Assembly (NCBI GenBank): GCA_947561715.1
Contig: OX387197.1
Span: forward strand, 26,748,266 to 26,812,265
DNA: 64,000 nt
Origin: Ascidia mentula
Taxonomy: Eukaryota > Chordata > Ascidiacea > Phlebobranchia > Ascidiidae
Direction: 5' to 3'
Shown: piece after piece, positions 11,663 through 22,355 of the stretch
How the letters are laid out: each line of letters begins with the position of its first letter
Position numbering within the stretch: the first letter of the stretch is position 1
Position numbers and translations under genes: made by a program
The notes under the pieces: model-generated
What the model was told of the DNA's origin: nothing
The model's database searches: none
Seen by the model: only the letters and a program-made list of their open reading frames with translations

Positions 11663-13698
11663 ATGGAACGCATTTATCTTATTTTGTGTCTGGTTGTCCT
11701 GTTAGTGTTGAAGGCAACAGCTGAAGTTTTCAACATCGAAAACGGTAAGTTTATAATGAACATAAACCCCTACGAATACCTATAAAACAAGCTGGTATAA
11801 AGTTGTGTAGCAAAGGTGAGTGTGAGATTCAGATGCTTCTTAGTCGCAACTAAATTATAACATTGGTGGTGTTTATAAGTGGTTGTACGAAAAGGGGCAA
11901 AAATCAACAAGGATCTGATAGATTTCATTTGACTCGTGGTTGTAATGTTGGTCTTAACTTGATTTGTAATTCAGTTCCAAGCCAGGCGCCTGCTTTCTGC
12001 AACCAGGAGACTTCGAAAGGAGCTTGCCGCGCCATATTCACGAGATACCAGTACAATGCAACAGCTGGGAAGTGCGTAATGTTTACTTACGGCGGATGTG
12101 GAGCGTCGAAAAACCTCTTTCTCAACGAAGAGGACTGCACGAAAGTTTGTGTGAGAGCACCTGAACACCAGAGGGCGTTTGGGAGTAAGTATAATGTCAG
12201 TCTTATTCTGTCCTTTATTATATATTACATGGAATAATTGAAGTAATTAAAATTGAACAGCATGATAACCAGGGTTGGATTGGTAAAATTCCAAAAGTTT
12301 AATTTACTTTGTTTGTTCGGATTAAGAAATATTGAGAAAAAACTTGTCATACGAAAAAATTAACAAAATACATTTTGTGCAGGTAGCGACCAGGACTGCA
12401 GCTTTGAGATCAATCGTAAGTTTAAACCTTTAGTTTTGATTGATTCGTCTCTTTGGGCACCATTTGTGAACGAATGTAGTATCTTTTTTAGTTATCCAAT
12501 TTATTCAGTAACCCAATTTAATAGCACGTATTTTCTTTTCTTTTCAATCGTCAATTAATGTAAATAGGTTTGTTTGTAAACACTCCATTTTGCACCCGCA
12601 TGATTTCTGACATGAGTGAAACGAAAGGTTTGCCCGCCCCCTGTTGCAAAATCTACTTATTTACACTAGCGATAGTTGCAAATATATGATGTTCGGTTGT
12701 AAAAGGTCGGGGTCTTATGTTGCTTAAACTTTTCTACAGCTGCAAGACAATGTGGCTTGGGATCAGTAATTTACGACGTGACAAAATGTGTTGGGTTGAC
12801 CTTTGTTGGACAAACAGAGGAAGAATGTATATCGCGCGGGTGCTGTTTTATTCCTGGAGACGGATTCTGCTATCAAAAGAAAAGTTAGTTACGATTTGTA
12901 AATTTCTTAGCTAACATTCTGTACATGCTATACTAACATCCAATCAAAAACAAAGAGATTAGGTTTATTTGCTGTTAGGATTCAACGCCTGTTTGTTATC
13001 TACGCCAAAATCTTTTAATTAAAAAGTACAATTTGTTCAGGCGCGCTTGCACCGACCACCTGCAAAGTCCACTACGCGTCCGAATCTGGTTTCCAGGGCA
13101 GAGTTTTACTGCAAGCTTACAAATCCTATCCAGCAGGATGGACAGGTTATCTCTCCTTCCGTAAATCAGTCACCGGTGCATTTTGCGTAAGTAACATTCC
13201 AGCGTATATCAAAAGCGTCCAGGGCAAAAATGTCGGATCGTTGTAATATTCTTAACATTTTCACAAGCCCTTGACGCTTCTTGGTGCACTAAAACCCAAA
13301 CCTTATTTACATATTTATTTGTTATAAAACTCTACGATTATGTTCCATTTCAATAAACATCACAGAGAAGATAATTGCGTCACAATGACCGTGTAACAAA
13401 GACAGTTAACTTGCGGTTCAGCGCAAATGTAATTTATGATACCGTCATTATAGTACACGTTATATAAAAGGTAGGACTAAATTTGTCCACTTGCTAACTG
13501 CGCACACTTCTGTAGATACTGAATTACGCTTATTCGCCACGGGTGGAAGTCACAGAAGTTCTGCAGGGACGGAAAGGTTTCATTATCAGAGGCCAGGATG
13601 CGGTTTCAGCAGGCCAAACTCTCACTATCTTCTACTCAGGAAGTTTCGGAAACTCGAATTTCACTTCATCTCAATGCCAAGTCCTCAACCACTTCTGA
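11663..13698 (+). CDS. secreted Kunitz - trefoil - cellulose-binding-like (CBM2-type) protein
   Basis: Six exons: 11663-11744, 11975-12184, 12383-12415, 12740-12883, 13041-13186 and 13516-13698. They total 798 nt (265 residues), all in phase. Residues 1-20 are a clear signal peptide (MERIYLILCLVVLLVLKATA). Exon 2 is one Kunitz/BPTI domain with all six cysteines and FTYGGC; the P1 position after GAC is Arg, predicting inhibition of trypsin-like proteases. Exon 4 is a P-type trefoil-like domain with six cysteines around the hallmark CISRGCCF. Exons 5-6 (about 100 residues) form a beta-rich domain with terminal cysteines, GWTGYLSF, and a closing SAGQTLTIFYSGSFG. That layout resembles carbohydrate-binding module family 2, but only one tryptophan is conserved, so the assignment is tentative. 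No membrane anchor. Likely extracellular, possibly tunic-associated. AATAAA signals follow the stop. Confidence 0.85.
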
Positions 13699-13803
13699 AC
13701 AAACTTAAACAAAACTGTTCTCAATTGTGTAGTAACTTATTTCTTCGAGAAATGGCAGATTGTTCGTTGTTATTGTTTCTTTGCAGAGAAAAGTTTTACT
13801 TTT

Positions 13804-13821
13804 AATAAATGTTGCAATAAA
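13804..13821 (+). terminator. two AATAAA poly(A) signals for the Kunitz/trefoil gene
   Basis: AATAAA at 13804-13809 and again at 13816-13821, about 105-120 bp after the stop codon at 13696-13698. Confidence 0.7.
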
Positions 13822-13880
13822 GAAAATAAAGTATTTGGTTTCGTGGAAGTTTGTAGACATACAGCAATGAAAACAATACA

Positions 13881-14434
13881 TTGTAGCAACACGCATGTTT
13901 CCCTACTTAATTCATTTGGAACACATACGGACCGAAGACTGCAGACGGTGTTATAACCAGTGCAGCGTACAAGTAGGATTCCCCAATCGCTGCTTTGCTG
14001 AAGCTAAAGTCTGTTTGCGTGTTCTTGCTGATATAGACTACTGAATTAAAAGCTCCGTGAACAGACTTCTTTATTAATGGAAACACACGTTTGCAATTAC
14101 CAGGTGGCTTAAGTTTAACTTGTTTCAAGCGCGTTTAACACGTGACTGAATTGCAGAATTTAACTATTAAAAGAACATGCGAACGTTTACAGCGCGATGG
14201 CAAGAATAACGACAGGGCCGAGAGAATACGAGCGACTGAGAGTAGGCAAGACTTTCCTAGACTGGGCTGTCGAAGGATTACGAAATAGGCGTTTTATAAC
14301 AAAGTGTGAGAAAAAATGTGTTGTCCAGCAGGATGCCAGTGGGTGCTCCGGCAGGAAAGCTTAACACCGTCTGCAGTCTTCGGTCCGTATGTGTTCCAAA
14401 TGAATTAAGTAGGGAAACATGCGTGTTGCTACAA
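13881..14434. repeat. 73-bp perfect inverted repeat flanking 408 bp
   Basis: Bases 13881-13953 are the exact reverse complement of 14362-14434; outer ends read TTGTAGCAACACGCATG. A weaker match (TGAAAACAAT) continues outside the left arm and, after a small gap, outside the right arm. The 408-bp interior contains two short open frames on opposite strands: 14197-14364 plus (55 aa, MARITTGPREYERLRVG) and 14128-13907 minus (73 aa). Each ends at or within an arm; neither has a recognised homologue. A non-autonomous DNA element or a recent inverted duplication both fit. No clear target duplication. Confidence 0.75.
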
Positions 14435-14714
14435 CATCAACAATTGTTTTCAACTAATCGAATCAGTTTCTACCTTCCAGTAACAGTTGTTTGCTATACG
14501 GTCGCATGGAAATTTTATTTCTGGTGTGGCAGAACAAGATTAATAGCCATGGTGAATTGCATTCAGGTAAGTTTCGCCAGAGACATGTTCGTCCCAATCA
14601 AACACATGTTTTCATGCCCTGTAGCCAAGTGCATAAAACTCTCACTTTAACTTACATGTGGACTAAAATAGCGTTCTGTTCTGCTTTTAGCAGGAGGTAA
14701 GCGTGTAAAGTGCT

Positions 14715-15113
14715 TTATTTAACTTTTTTTCCGGTTTCAACATCATGGTAATTCACAACTGCGATACCGGTGACGATCAGCGAAGCTCCACACCACCACA
14801 TAACGGACACACTTTCGCCGAAAAACAGCCAACCGAGGGCACCAGAGAGCAATATGTTACTGCCGACGTTCAATACAGAAGCTTCGGAGGAGGTTAGGGA
14901 TTGCATGGATTCCACGAACATCGTCCACATTACACTGTTTAGTGCCAGGGTGAATCCCACAAATACTATTCGCAGTATCAGCGTCAAAATCCACAATTGA
15001 TGGTCTGTAATGTCCAATGACACCCAAGACATGTCACCGGTGGCAAGCTTGCCAGTTACAGATGCCAATGCCCCACATCCGCCAGCACAACTCGCCACAA
15101 CTCGTCCTCGCAT
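14715..15113 (-). CDS. TMEM42: TMEM42-like small multipass membrane protein (EamA superfamily)
   Basis: An intronless 132-codon frame. Four hydrophobic segments are visible: residues about 4-20 (Gly/Ala-rich), 40-63 (LWILTLILRIVFVGFTLALN), 80-100 (LNVGSNILLSGALGWLFFGE) and 104-122 (VMWWCGASLIVTGIAVV). The pattern 'ALNS.MW..FV.S.' followed by 'SSEASVLNVGSNILLSGALG..FFGE' is the half-transporter EamA fold of vertebrate TMEM42, a protein of unknown transport activity. It is slightly shorter than the human protein (about 159 residues), mainly at the N-terminus, so an upstream exon is possible. The stop codon is embedded in the sequence AAATAAAGC, so the AATAAA poly(A) hexamer overlaps it. It lies downstream of SAP30BP on the same strand, 580 bp away. 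Confidence 0.75.
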   Translation of the reverse strand: MRGRVVASCAGGCGALASVTGKLATGDMSWVSLDITDHQLWILTLILRIVFVGFTLALNSVMWTMFVESMQSLTSSEASVLNVGSNILLSGALGWLFFGESVSVMWWCGASLIVTGIAVVNYHDVETGKKVK

Positions 15114-15692
15114 GTCACTAACAACTAATACATGTTAACGGCTCTCTAAATTTGTGTGACCTAAGTTGAATACAGCAAATGTTTGGGTTTATGTAAAGCA
15201 AAACTTGTGCAAGGGATTAGAAATTGTATTCACCCTTCTAGCGTCAGAGAATGACGCAATTTAAACAAATCAGCATTTTTTAAGGGAATGCACAAGTTGT
15301 TGTAAAAAAAGCTGTTCCAACAATTTTCAATCAGTTACAATAAAAAACAAATGTACTCGGGGAATATGAATTTAACCATGCCATTGAAAAGGTATCTAGT
15401 AAACTGCTTGTGTTAAAAGTTGGAAAGCATAACAAAAATTTCCTAATACAATTGCAACTGCAGAGAAAAAAATTAGAATTTTCTTTGAAATTATGAACAC
15501 GCAAAAAAGGAGTTGGCAGTAAATATAACAGGTGTTCACATTGTACAAGGAACTCCGTGTTCAACTTCCTTCGTAATGAATGTGTTTCCATTCATGATGA
15601 GGTAGGGCTTGCAAGTCCGCCCAGTCGGTTTCAACACACATAATGACACTATTTTAAAAAGGTTAGGCACTTTTAATAGGATGGACACTAAT

Positions 15693-16577
15693 TTACACCC
15701 TAGGTTTTTTAATTGTCCCCACGGCCGATATTACTGTGGGTTTTGTGGAGTTTAACGGTTTGTCATCCCATTTTGTCCTTTTACGTTCCCCACTCCCTGA
15801 ACCTGAAGTTGTTTTTTTGGCAGTGCCAGTGATGAATTCGACTTTGGTTTTCTTTTCTTTCTCCTTCTTGGCAAGTTCCTCACGCTGGGTTCGAGCGAGG
15901 TCCTCATAAGATGGACATTTCCTCCAAAAGTCAGGATCGAATTCAGACTTTGGAAAGTTCGTTCCCCGTTCCTCGATTCCAACAAAGAGGATGAGTTTAT
16001 CGTAAATACTCGGATTCCTGAAGTCTTTGCGTTCTTGGATGATTTGGTTCAAGTTCTCGCCCTCGCGTGTTTTCTTCTCATAAAGACGGCGGATCTTATC
16101 TTGCAACTTCTGAGAACATGGAGCCTCCGGTTCCGAAGGGAGGTGGAGCTCTTCTTCGGTCAAAGTCCTTAACTTGGCAGCAAATGCTGTGGCATTTTCA
16201 CAGCTGTAACGCTTGTTTTTGCGTTTTGCTGGTTTGTCCTCCAAGCCATTTACTTTGTCTGTGTGTAATTCCTGCTTCTCCCCGTCATCAGATACAACCA
16301 TTGCTTCTTCCAATTCCTTATCTTCATCTTTCACTTTATCTTCTCCCCTCTCCACATCCGGATCTTTGATTTCATCCATGTTAAATGAGCCCTCCATATC
16401 ATCCATGATATCGCTGGATGCGGGAGATGCTTTTCTCGTCCCATTTGCAACTTTTGTGTCTGTTGGAGGAGGGAGTTTGTTGACGATGACTCCGACATGG
16501 CCTTCATGATCTGCATCTTCATGGTCGTGCTCCTCGTCAGACTCAACATAGGCAGATAGTGCAGATAAAGCTGCCAT
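15693..16577 (-). CDS. SAP30BP: SAP30-binding protein (HCNGP/HTRP)
   Basis: An intronless 294-codon frame close to the length of human SAP30BP (308 residues). The start MAALSALSAYVESDEE matches the family N-terminus. A long acidic region (about 15-110) follows. The conserved HCNGP domain starts near residue 155 (CSQKLQDKIRRLYEKK), with NPSIYDKLILFVGIEERGTN and FDPDFWRKCPSYEDLA. The C-terminus is basic and contains RKRTKWDD. The protein is nuclear; the family acts in SAP30-linked transcriptional repression and in splicing of short introns. A splice-acceptor-like tract (ATCAACAG) lies about 35 bp upstream of the ATG and could receive a leader exon or a trans-spliced leader. No introns within the coding region. 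Confidence 0.93.
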   Translation of the reverse strand: MAALSALSAYVESDEEHDHEDADHEGHVGVIVNKLPPPTDTKVANGTRKASPASSDIMDDMEGSFNMDEIKDPDVERGEDKVKDEDKELEEAMVVSDDGEKQELHTDKVNGLEDKPAKRKNKRYSCENATAFAAKLRTLTEEELHLPSEPEAPCSQKLQDKIRRLYEKKTREGENLNQIIQERKDFRNPSIYDKLILFVGIEERGTNFPKSEFDPDFWRKCPSYEDLARTQREELAKKEKEKKTKVEFITGTAKKTTSGSGSGERKRTKWDDKPLNSTKPTVISAVGTIKKPRV

Positions 16578-17121
16578 TGCTTACCACCACCTACGCCAAT
16601 ACCTGTTGATACAGGAACAGAAGCATGCAGCCTTCGGTCAAATGTATTTAACAAATAGTGAAGTCAAAATTGCTTGCCCTGTCGACTTCATGAAAACAAT
16701 GTTTTGGGGTTTTTGTAAACAAATGCACGCAAGTACCAGTAACCAAGTTGTACCACCTGACATCATGCAAAAAGTGCATTGGTCAGGTGCCAATAACACT
16801 GAACCACTACCATGATAGAGTAGATCAACAAATCAGGTGTCTTGAAACCCAATATTGGCATCATGACGATGTTACTTCACCCCAAAAAAATGCATTGTTT
16901 GCATGACATCAGAAGGCTTTTGATTTTCCCTGTGCCAGCTGAGGGGGGTAGTTGCATGCATTTTCACCAAAACTTTCTATTTTTATTCTGAATGAACTCA
17001 CAAGTGTCGCAATGTGTTTTTGGGGTTTATTGATAAAATAAATTGTTTGACAAACTGGATCTAATGTGTCGAGACAGTCATTTATTATCAACGGCATCAC
17101 GATGGGCAAGCACCACCACCA
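16578..17121. other. upstream/intergenic sequence, nothing recognised
   Basis: 5' flank of SAP30BP and 3' flank of the next minus-strand gene. Contains only short frames without support. A CACCACCACCACTACC run at 17111-17126 belongs to the end of the neighbouring gene's last exon. Confidence 0.4.
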
Positions 17122-20100
17122 CTACCGTTTAAAGTTTGTCCACAAAATAGTGCCCAGTATTACGATGATTTTTGCAGCATATACACGCAGTAACATGTCC
17201 GGTTGGTACCTGTCTCTTGTCGTAGATCTTCTTAACATCAGTTCCTGCAAAACATAATGCACACAATTTTTATACTGCCAAACATTGAAAGTATATGAAT
17301 CGATGATTAAAACATCCAACATAAATTAGCACATAATCTCACAAACACCATTTCGCCAGTTTCTTTGCAATGGCTACCACATTTACTATATTGTTAGCAT
17401 TAGAACTGATTGCCTGTCAATATGCCAAGCTGCTCTAATCCCTCTACTCCTGCATATGTTTTACACCACCAACAGTAGGTGCCGCACCCTTTTTCCACCA
17501 AAAAAGCATCTCAACAACTGGTGTGCACAGCTCCACAACACATATTCTACTTCTGTCACATTGCCTATAACTGTTACCAAGCCCTTGGGAGATTTGACAA
17601 AAAACTTTAAAATTATTAGTTTAAAAACCAGCAACTTTTACACCTTCCCTGTGTGACATTGGTGGCCTGGACAATGACTCAAAATCAAAAACTATAATAA
17701 TAGAATTGATTCAATAATATCAAACACCAACAACTAACTGACAAAATGTCTCAACACACTCCAATGGCAACAGCAAACATGCTGTACAAAATTATTGAGC
17801 AAACAAGAATTATACCTTATTTACAATCAATTATGAAATTTTGTCAAAACAAACCAACTACATGTGTTGGGGATTATGCAGCCTTAACTAATAGGTTCTA
17901 AACAAATTCTAAACATGAGACTTTTGATGGTAAATTTTTCAAACAGCAAAATTTTATTACTGTCAATATCAACTACATATAAAGACACAATGGCCGCGTA
18001 ACATAAATTACAAATAGACAATATATTAAATCTGGATGCTATTGTACAAACAATTGTTATCAAAATGCACCAGGAAACAAATATATACAACTTTGAAGCC
18101 GGTGACCAGTTATTGATATTCAGAGAAAATCCTAATTGGACAAAAATGTTTTGCTTACTTTAATGGCAGGCAAACCTTGATGGATTTTGGTTGGTAAATA
18201 TTCTTTACAGAAACTGGGAAACATTCATTTATGTGTTTGAGGTGTTCAACTACATTTTCAAGCGATGCTGTAAATTTACAATCAAAGGCACTTTGCTTGA
18301 GCACTAAGGGGCTAATTTTTGTGATGTTGCATTTAACTTGAACCATCCCACCATTAACCACCATCAGTGAACTAGCCTTATTTGCTTATGTATGTAAACT
18401 TCTAGCTGCTACTGCCATGGCATTTTAACAAGTTTGGCATGGTTCTACAAAATTAAAAACTGTAAAACACAAATGGTTTTCCTATGATGCTGCAGTGTTA
18501 TGATTCTGCAAGAATTTGAACACGATAACAATGTATGTTCACTTCAGCCAAGCTGGATCGACTACTTTTTACCGGCAAGTCTCAGCGAGATCTGAAAAAT
18601 TAAACTCCCAGTGCTGTTTGAACCCGCGAACCTGGGCTTACCAGTACCTGCACTATACTGACTGAACCACATGAGCTATCTTATGAATAGGTGAAGGTTA
18701 ACTGCCAAGTTGTGTGCTTCGTTTACTTTGAACACAATATACTCCTGTTCAACCAGTTGACAGAGTGTTGGGCCAGGTCGGGGGAGGGTCGTGAGTTCAA
18801 ACCTTACCAAGAGCTTAATTTTGCAGATCTTACTGAGACTTGTCGGAAAAATGTAGCTGATCCAGCGTAATAATTTAGATATGATAGGTGTGCCAAGAAA
18901 TATAAATTTAATGTTTTTTCACTAAACATTTTGAGCTAAAACAACTTAAAAGTAAAGGGCTAAGTAACAAAGGATCCTTTTTAGAAAAGACAACAAAATT
19001 TTCTACAATGTTGACTTTATATTATGCAATATTTGTTTACAAAAAAGGCAATGAACATGATGTGCTTCCTGTTCACTTTTAAGGCATTATATGTGCCTTT
19101 TTAGATCAGGAATTTCAATACCAAACCATAGTTTAATGGTAAAAAAGGACACAGCATGGTATTGTTAAAGTTATTAGTTGTTCAAAGTTTATAATCTCCA
19201 CAAACTGAAAATATATTTGTCTGACTGTGTACCCAGCTCACTACTACCTGCAGCTTACTGGTTATTATTGATCATTTTCTTCTACTTGGTTTGGTGCACA
19301 ATATTTTCTTGAAAAAATACTAATATTATGTGGCATGTTGGAAAAAGCAGCTGTCAACAAGGGCTTAAAAACCAGGAGATTGGAAAATCAATATAAATGC
19401 TTGTTTATAAGCAGGTTTACAGTAACCTTGCCATTTGATTTACAAAATTGTTAAAAAGACATGGTGTCCATAAAATTTTCATGGTCTGAAACACATGTAA
19501 TTTAATGAATATAATTCGAAAACATTGAACCAGTGATTTCCAGACTGTGGCACAAAGTTATCCAGGACCAACTTCACAAATTGACAAGAGTTACTTGTTG
19601 GGACATAAAATAGATTTTGGGAGAACTATAGTGGTGAGCAATGTGCGTTATTGTGTCATAATTATTATTTTACATGCTAATGATCAGAGTTATCACCTGC
19701 CTACACCAGAGGTTCACAAATCATGGTGCATCCTTTCAATGTTGTTGGGAAAGTGCAGTTTGTGCAATGGTTTGATAGCTATTTTGTGCAAAGTATATAA
19801 AAGCCTTGCCCACTTATGCGATTTGTGTCAGTTTAGTCAGTAAACTTGTTGACCATCATTAATGTTTGTGTAAGTTTAAAAGTTATAACTTTATGGAATT
19901 AAACGTTGATGAAGATTTGGTTGTGGCCGAATAATTTGTTTCAATTTGCCCAAAACAGCTTCTTTATGCTTCTGGAATATCAACAATCGCAGAAGGATTC
20001 AAACATGTCATTTCTGCTTAATTGTGTGTTACACAGTTTTGCAAACTGCACTTAAACTAATGTGGAATCAACAACGCCCTATAATTGTTCAGTGACAATA

Positions 20101-22355
20101 AAACTATTACAAAGAAAAAACTTTTTTTTTTTTTTTTTCTAGGATGTGCCGCAGTGTGTGATTTAGGTCTTAGCATTTACTGGTTTTTATGACATAACTT
20201 TTTAAAAACAGGAGCTTAACAGTCAACTAGTATTTATTGAAGCCCTTGTCCACACCTGGTAACTTTATCGAAAATTTGTTTGTTGTTGAATTTAATATGC
20301 CTAACCCTGGGCTGGAATTCACTTATTGCTTTTTGTATCAACCCACTGCACCTTGTGTTCTGGGGGTGTTTGGTGATAAAAAAATAATTTATGAAGCTTC
20401 TTACAAATTTTACAAATGCCATTTTTCCAATTTCATCATTTTATAAGTTTAATGGGGTCATGTGTCCAATTTGTTCAGGTCAAGCTCTGATTCTGACTTG
20501 CAAAAACATTTGACCTGTCTGAAAAAAAGCAAAGAGAGGAAATAGAGACAGAACAATTTCACTTCATAAGAATGTTTCTGTATGCAAACTCTAACACTCA
20601 CAAACGCTTCATGTACAAACTCTTGCCATCAAAGAACATTTGGATACGGTATTTATAAATTTATATCCTAAATATTTTGGCAAGCTTTGAAAAAGCATTA
20701 TACACTAAATATTCCACACTGTCAGTGGCGGATCTAGGGGGGGGGGGGGGGTGTTTAGGTGTAAGAACACCCCCCTCAGCATTTTAGCACATTGTTTTGT
20801 GGGGTGTGAAAGTGCGATTAATTTCCCGCTACGCAGGAACGAACACTACGGTCAAGAGTTCGTCTCCGCTGTTTCTTTGTTTCTCGGTCGCGCGCACTGC
20901 ATTCACACGGCGATGACTCTTATGAAACAATCTTTGTTGTGCCGTTGGTCAATAATCCTTTAACAATACTGTTTTTGAAAGCACAACCTTAAAAGTTTAT
21001 TCATTTCTGCTACAATTTCTATACAGAAGCCGCACTCTGTAAGAGTTGTAATTATTTGACAAAATTGCACCAAAATAAATGTAGCTAAATGAGTATTTTG
21101 TATTTCGTCTTTTTTTTATATATATTTCGCAAATTATCTACTGCTAAAACATCGATGTGTATTTGGTGGTGCAAGACCATTACAGATTTGTTTTTAGAGC
21201 ATAGAGGGGGCGGAATTTTTTTGGGAATTCCCTAATTTTCCGCTGTAAACTAAGGTTAATTGTGGTCGAGCATTGCAAAATTTGAACGCCAGTGTTGGCG
21301 CGCATCGTCACATAAACAGTGCCTTCCTGGCTTACGCAATAGCGTAACACTGTGGAACACTCGATGCGAGTTTTTGCGGTAGTGCTTGCGCCGTACTTTC
21401 ATTACCACGACTTTGAAAGAAAGGTTTAAATATTGGTGTTATCTAAAAGGAATTAAATGTGGGCTTACGTTATCAAGAAAACATACAAATAAAAACTATG
21501 TTGCATGCGGTAGACTTATATTCCTCTTTGCACATTTGCGAGCGCTAACAGTTGTTTTCAACATGCGTAATATTGGCAACGTGTTTAACAACTAAACTGG
21601 TTTCCACCGAGATTTGGACAAAAAATTACAGCATGATAAATGTCCGAAAAAAATTGCAACCGCATCTAACGGCTTCATTAATTAGGTACCGAAACCGAAC
21701 ACCCCCCTCATATTTTTTCTAGATCCGCCACTGCACACTGTTATAAATACTGCACAGACAAGATGAAAAATTATCTGTATGTGGCACCCTTTAACAAACC
21801 TTGTTGTTACACAAGTAACCGACTCCACATTTCCAAACTTTAAAAAAACTTTTTCTAGCTGCAATGCCCAGATACACCAAAACCATATTACTTATATATA
21901 AAATGAATACAAAAATTTTCTTGCCATTCAACCTGAAGAAAATGAATTCTCTACCAAACTTCCACAACTGACACACAAGTACCAATCACCAACAAGTCTT
22001 AACACAATATATAAAATTGTTAGTACACATACCTCCATGCCCGTTGTTAGAAAGGTAACCTCCTGTTTTTTTGTCTGGGATTCAAAAATTTCCCGACCAA
22101 ATGCAAGAGAGAGAAAAGTTACATGTTTAGGGGAGGTTGTGTTCCATGAGACGACCGCCTGATTTCCGGCGAAAAGGAACACATTGTCTTGGATGATCTG
22201 ATTCAACCAAGACAAAGGTACCAAGTTAGACGATCAAATTCCAATGCAGAAATTTATGGCAAATAGTTGCAGATTGCATGGAAACTTACCATGTAACTTT
22301 TCTGTTTATTTCTCGCATTTCTGCCAAGAAGGTCGATTCCGAGAATGAGACCATA
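17122..22355 (-). CDS. unidentified multi-exon gene (partial model)
   Basis: Two exons are well supported and join in phase: 22355-22290 (22 codons, YGLILGIDLLGRNARNKQKS) and 22197-22033 (55 codons, including DNVFLFAGNQAVVSWNTTSP), both with good GT-AG borders. The pattern '...FAGNQAVVSWN' resembles the entry strand of WD40 propellers in ciliary WD proteins, but that is only a guess. A third candidate exon is 18372-18159 (VVNGGMVQVKCNITKISPLV, donor GTAAGC). A last exon runs from an acceptor at 17244 to a stop at 17122 or, in another frame, at 17129. The phases of these two do not fit the first pair directly, so at least one exon is missing or they belong to another gene. The large intron (18.4-22.0 kb) is rich in repeats. 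The 5' end was not found. Confidence 0.45.
18536..18684 (-). repeat. tRNA-derived SINE, copy A
   Basis: On the minus strand the head reads TAGCTCATGTGGTTCAG (fits an RNA polymerase III A box), then GGTTCGCGGGTTCAAAC (B-box-like) about 45 bases on. A tail containing CAGATCTCGCTGAGACTTG is shared with copy B. Copies A and B diverge head to head, about 60 bp apart. Confidence 0.7.
18745..18870 (+). repeat. tRNA-derived SINE, copy B
   Basis: Plus-strand copy with B-box-like GTCGTGAGTTCAAACC and the same non-tRNA tail as copy A (CAGATCTTACTGAGACTTGT, then GATCCAGC). The A-box region is more decayed. Confidence 0.65.
19531..20165. mobile_element. possible decayed hAT-type MITE
   Basis: The left end CAGTGATTTCCAGACTGTGG resembles common hAT/Charlie termini. 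An imperfect inverted match (ACTGCGGCACA on the opposite strand) occurs at about 20147-20157, just after an 18-base T run. Ends are poorly matched and no target duplication is convincing. Confidence 0.35.
20723..21733. mobile_element. non-autonomous hAT transposon, 1011 bp, with 8-bp TSD
   Basis: Terminal inverted repeats: CAGTGGCGGATCTAG at 20723 and its complement CTAGATCCGCCACTG ending at 21733. Inside both ends a further inverted match is seen (GGGGGTGTT against AACACCCCC). The flanking 8-mers CACACTGT (20715-20722 and 21734-21741) are identical, the target duplication expected of hAT transposition. The interior has no transposase-like frame. Both the intact TSD and the matched ends suggest a fairly recent insertion. 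A run of 15 G follows the left end. Confidence 0.92.

Noticed and set aside
20121-20138. T18 run as evidence of a retroposed poly(A) tail
   Set aside because: No retroposed gene body or target duplication could be found next to it; it may be the tail of a decayed element or a simple repeat.
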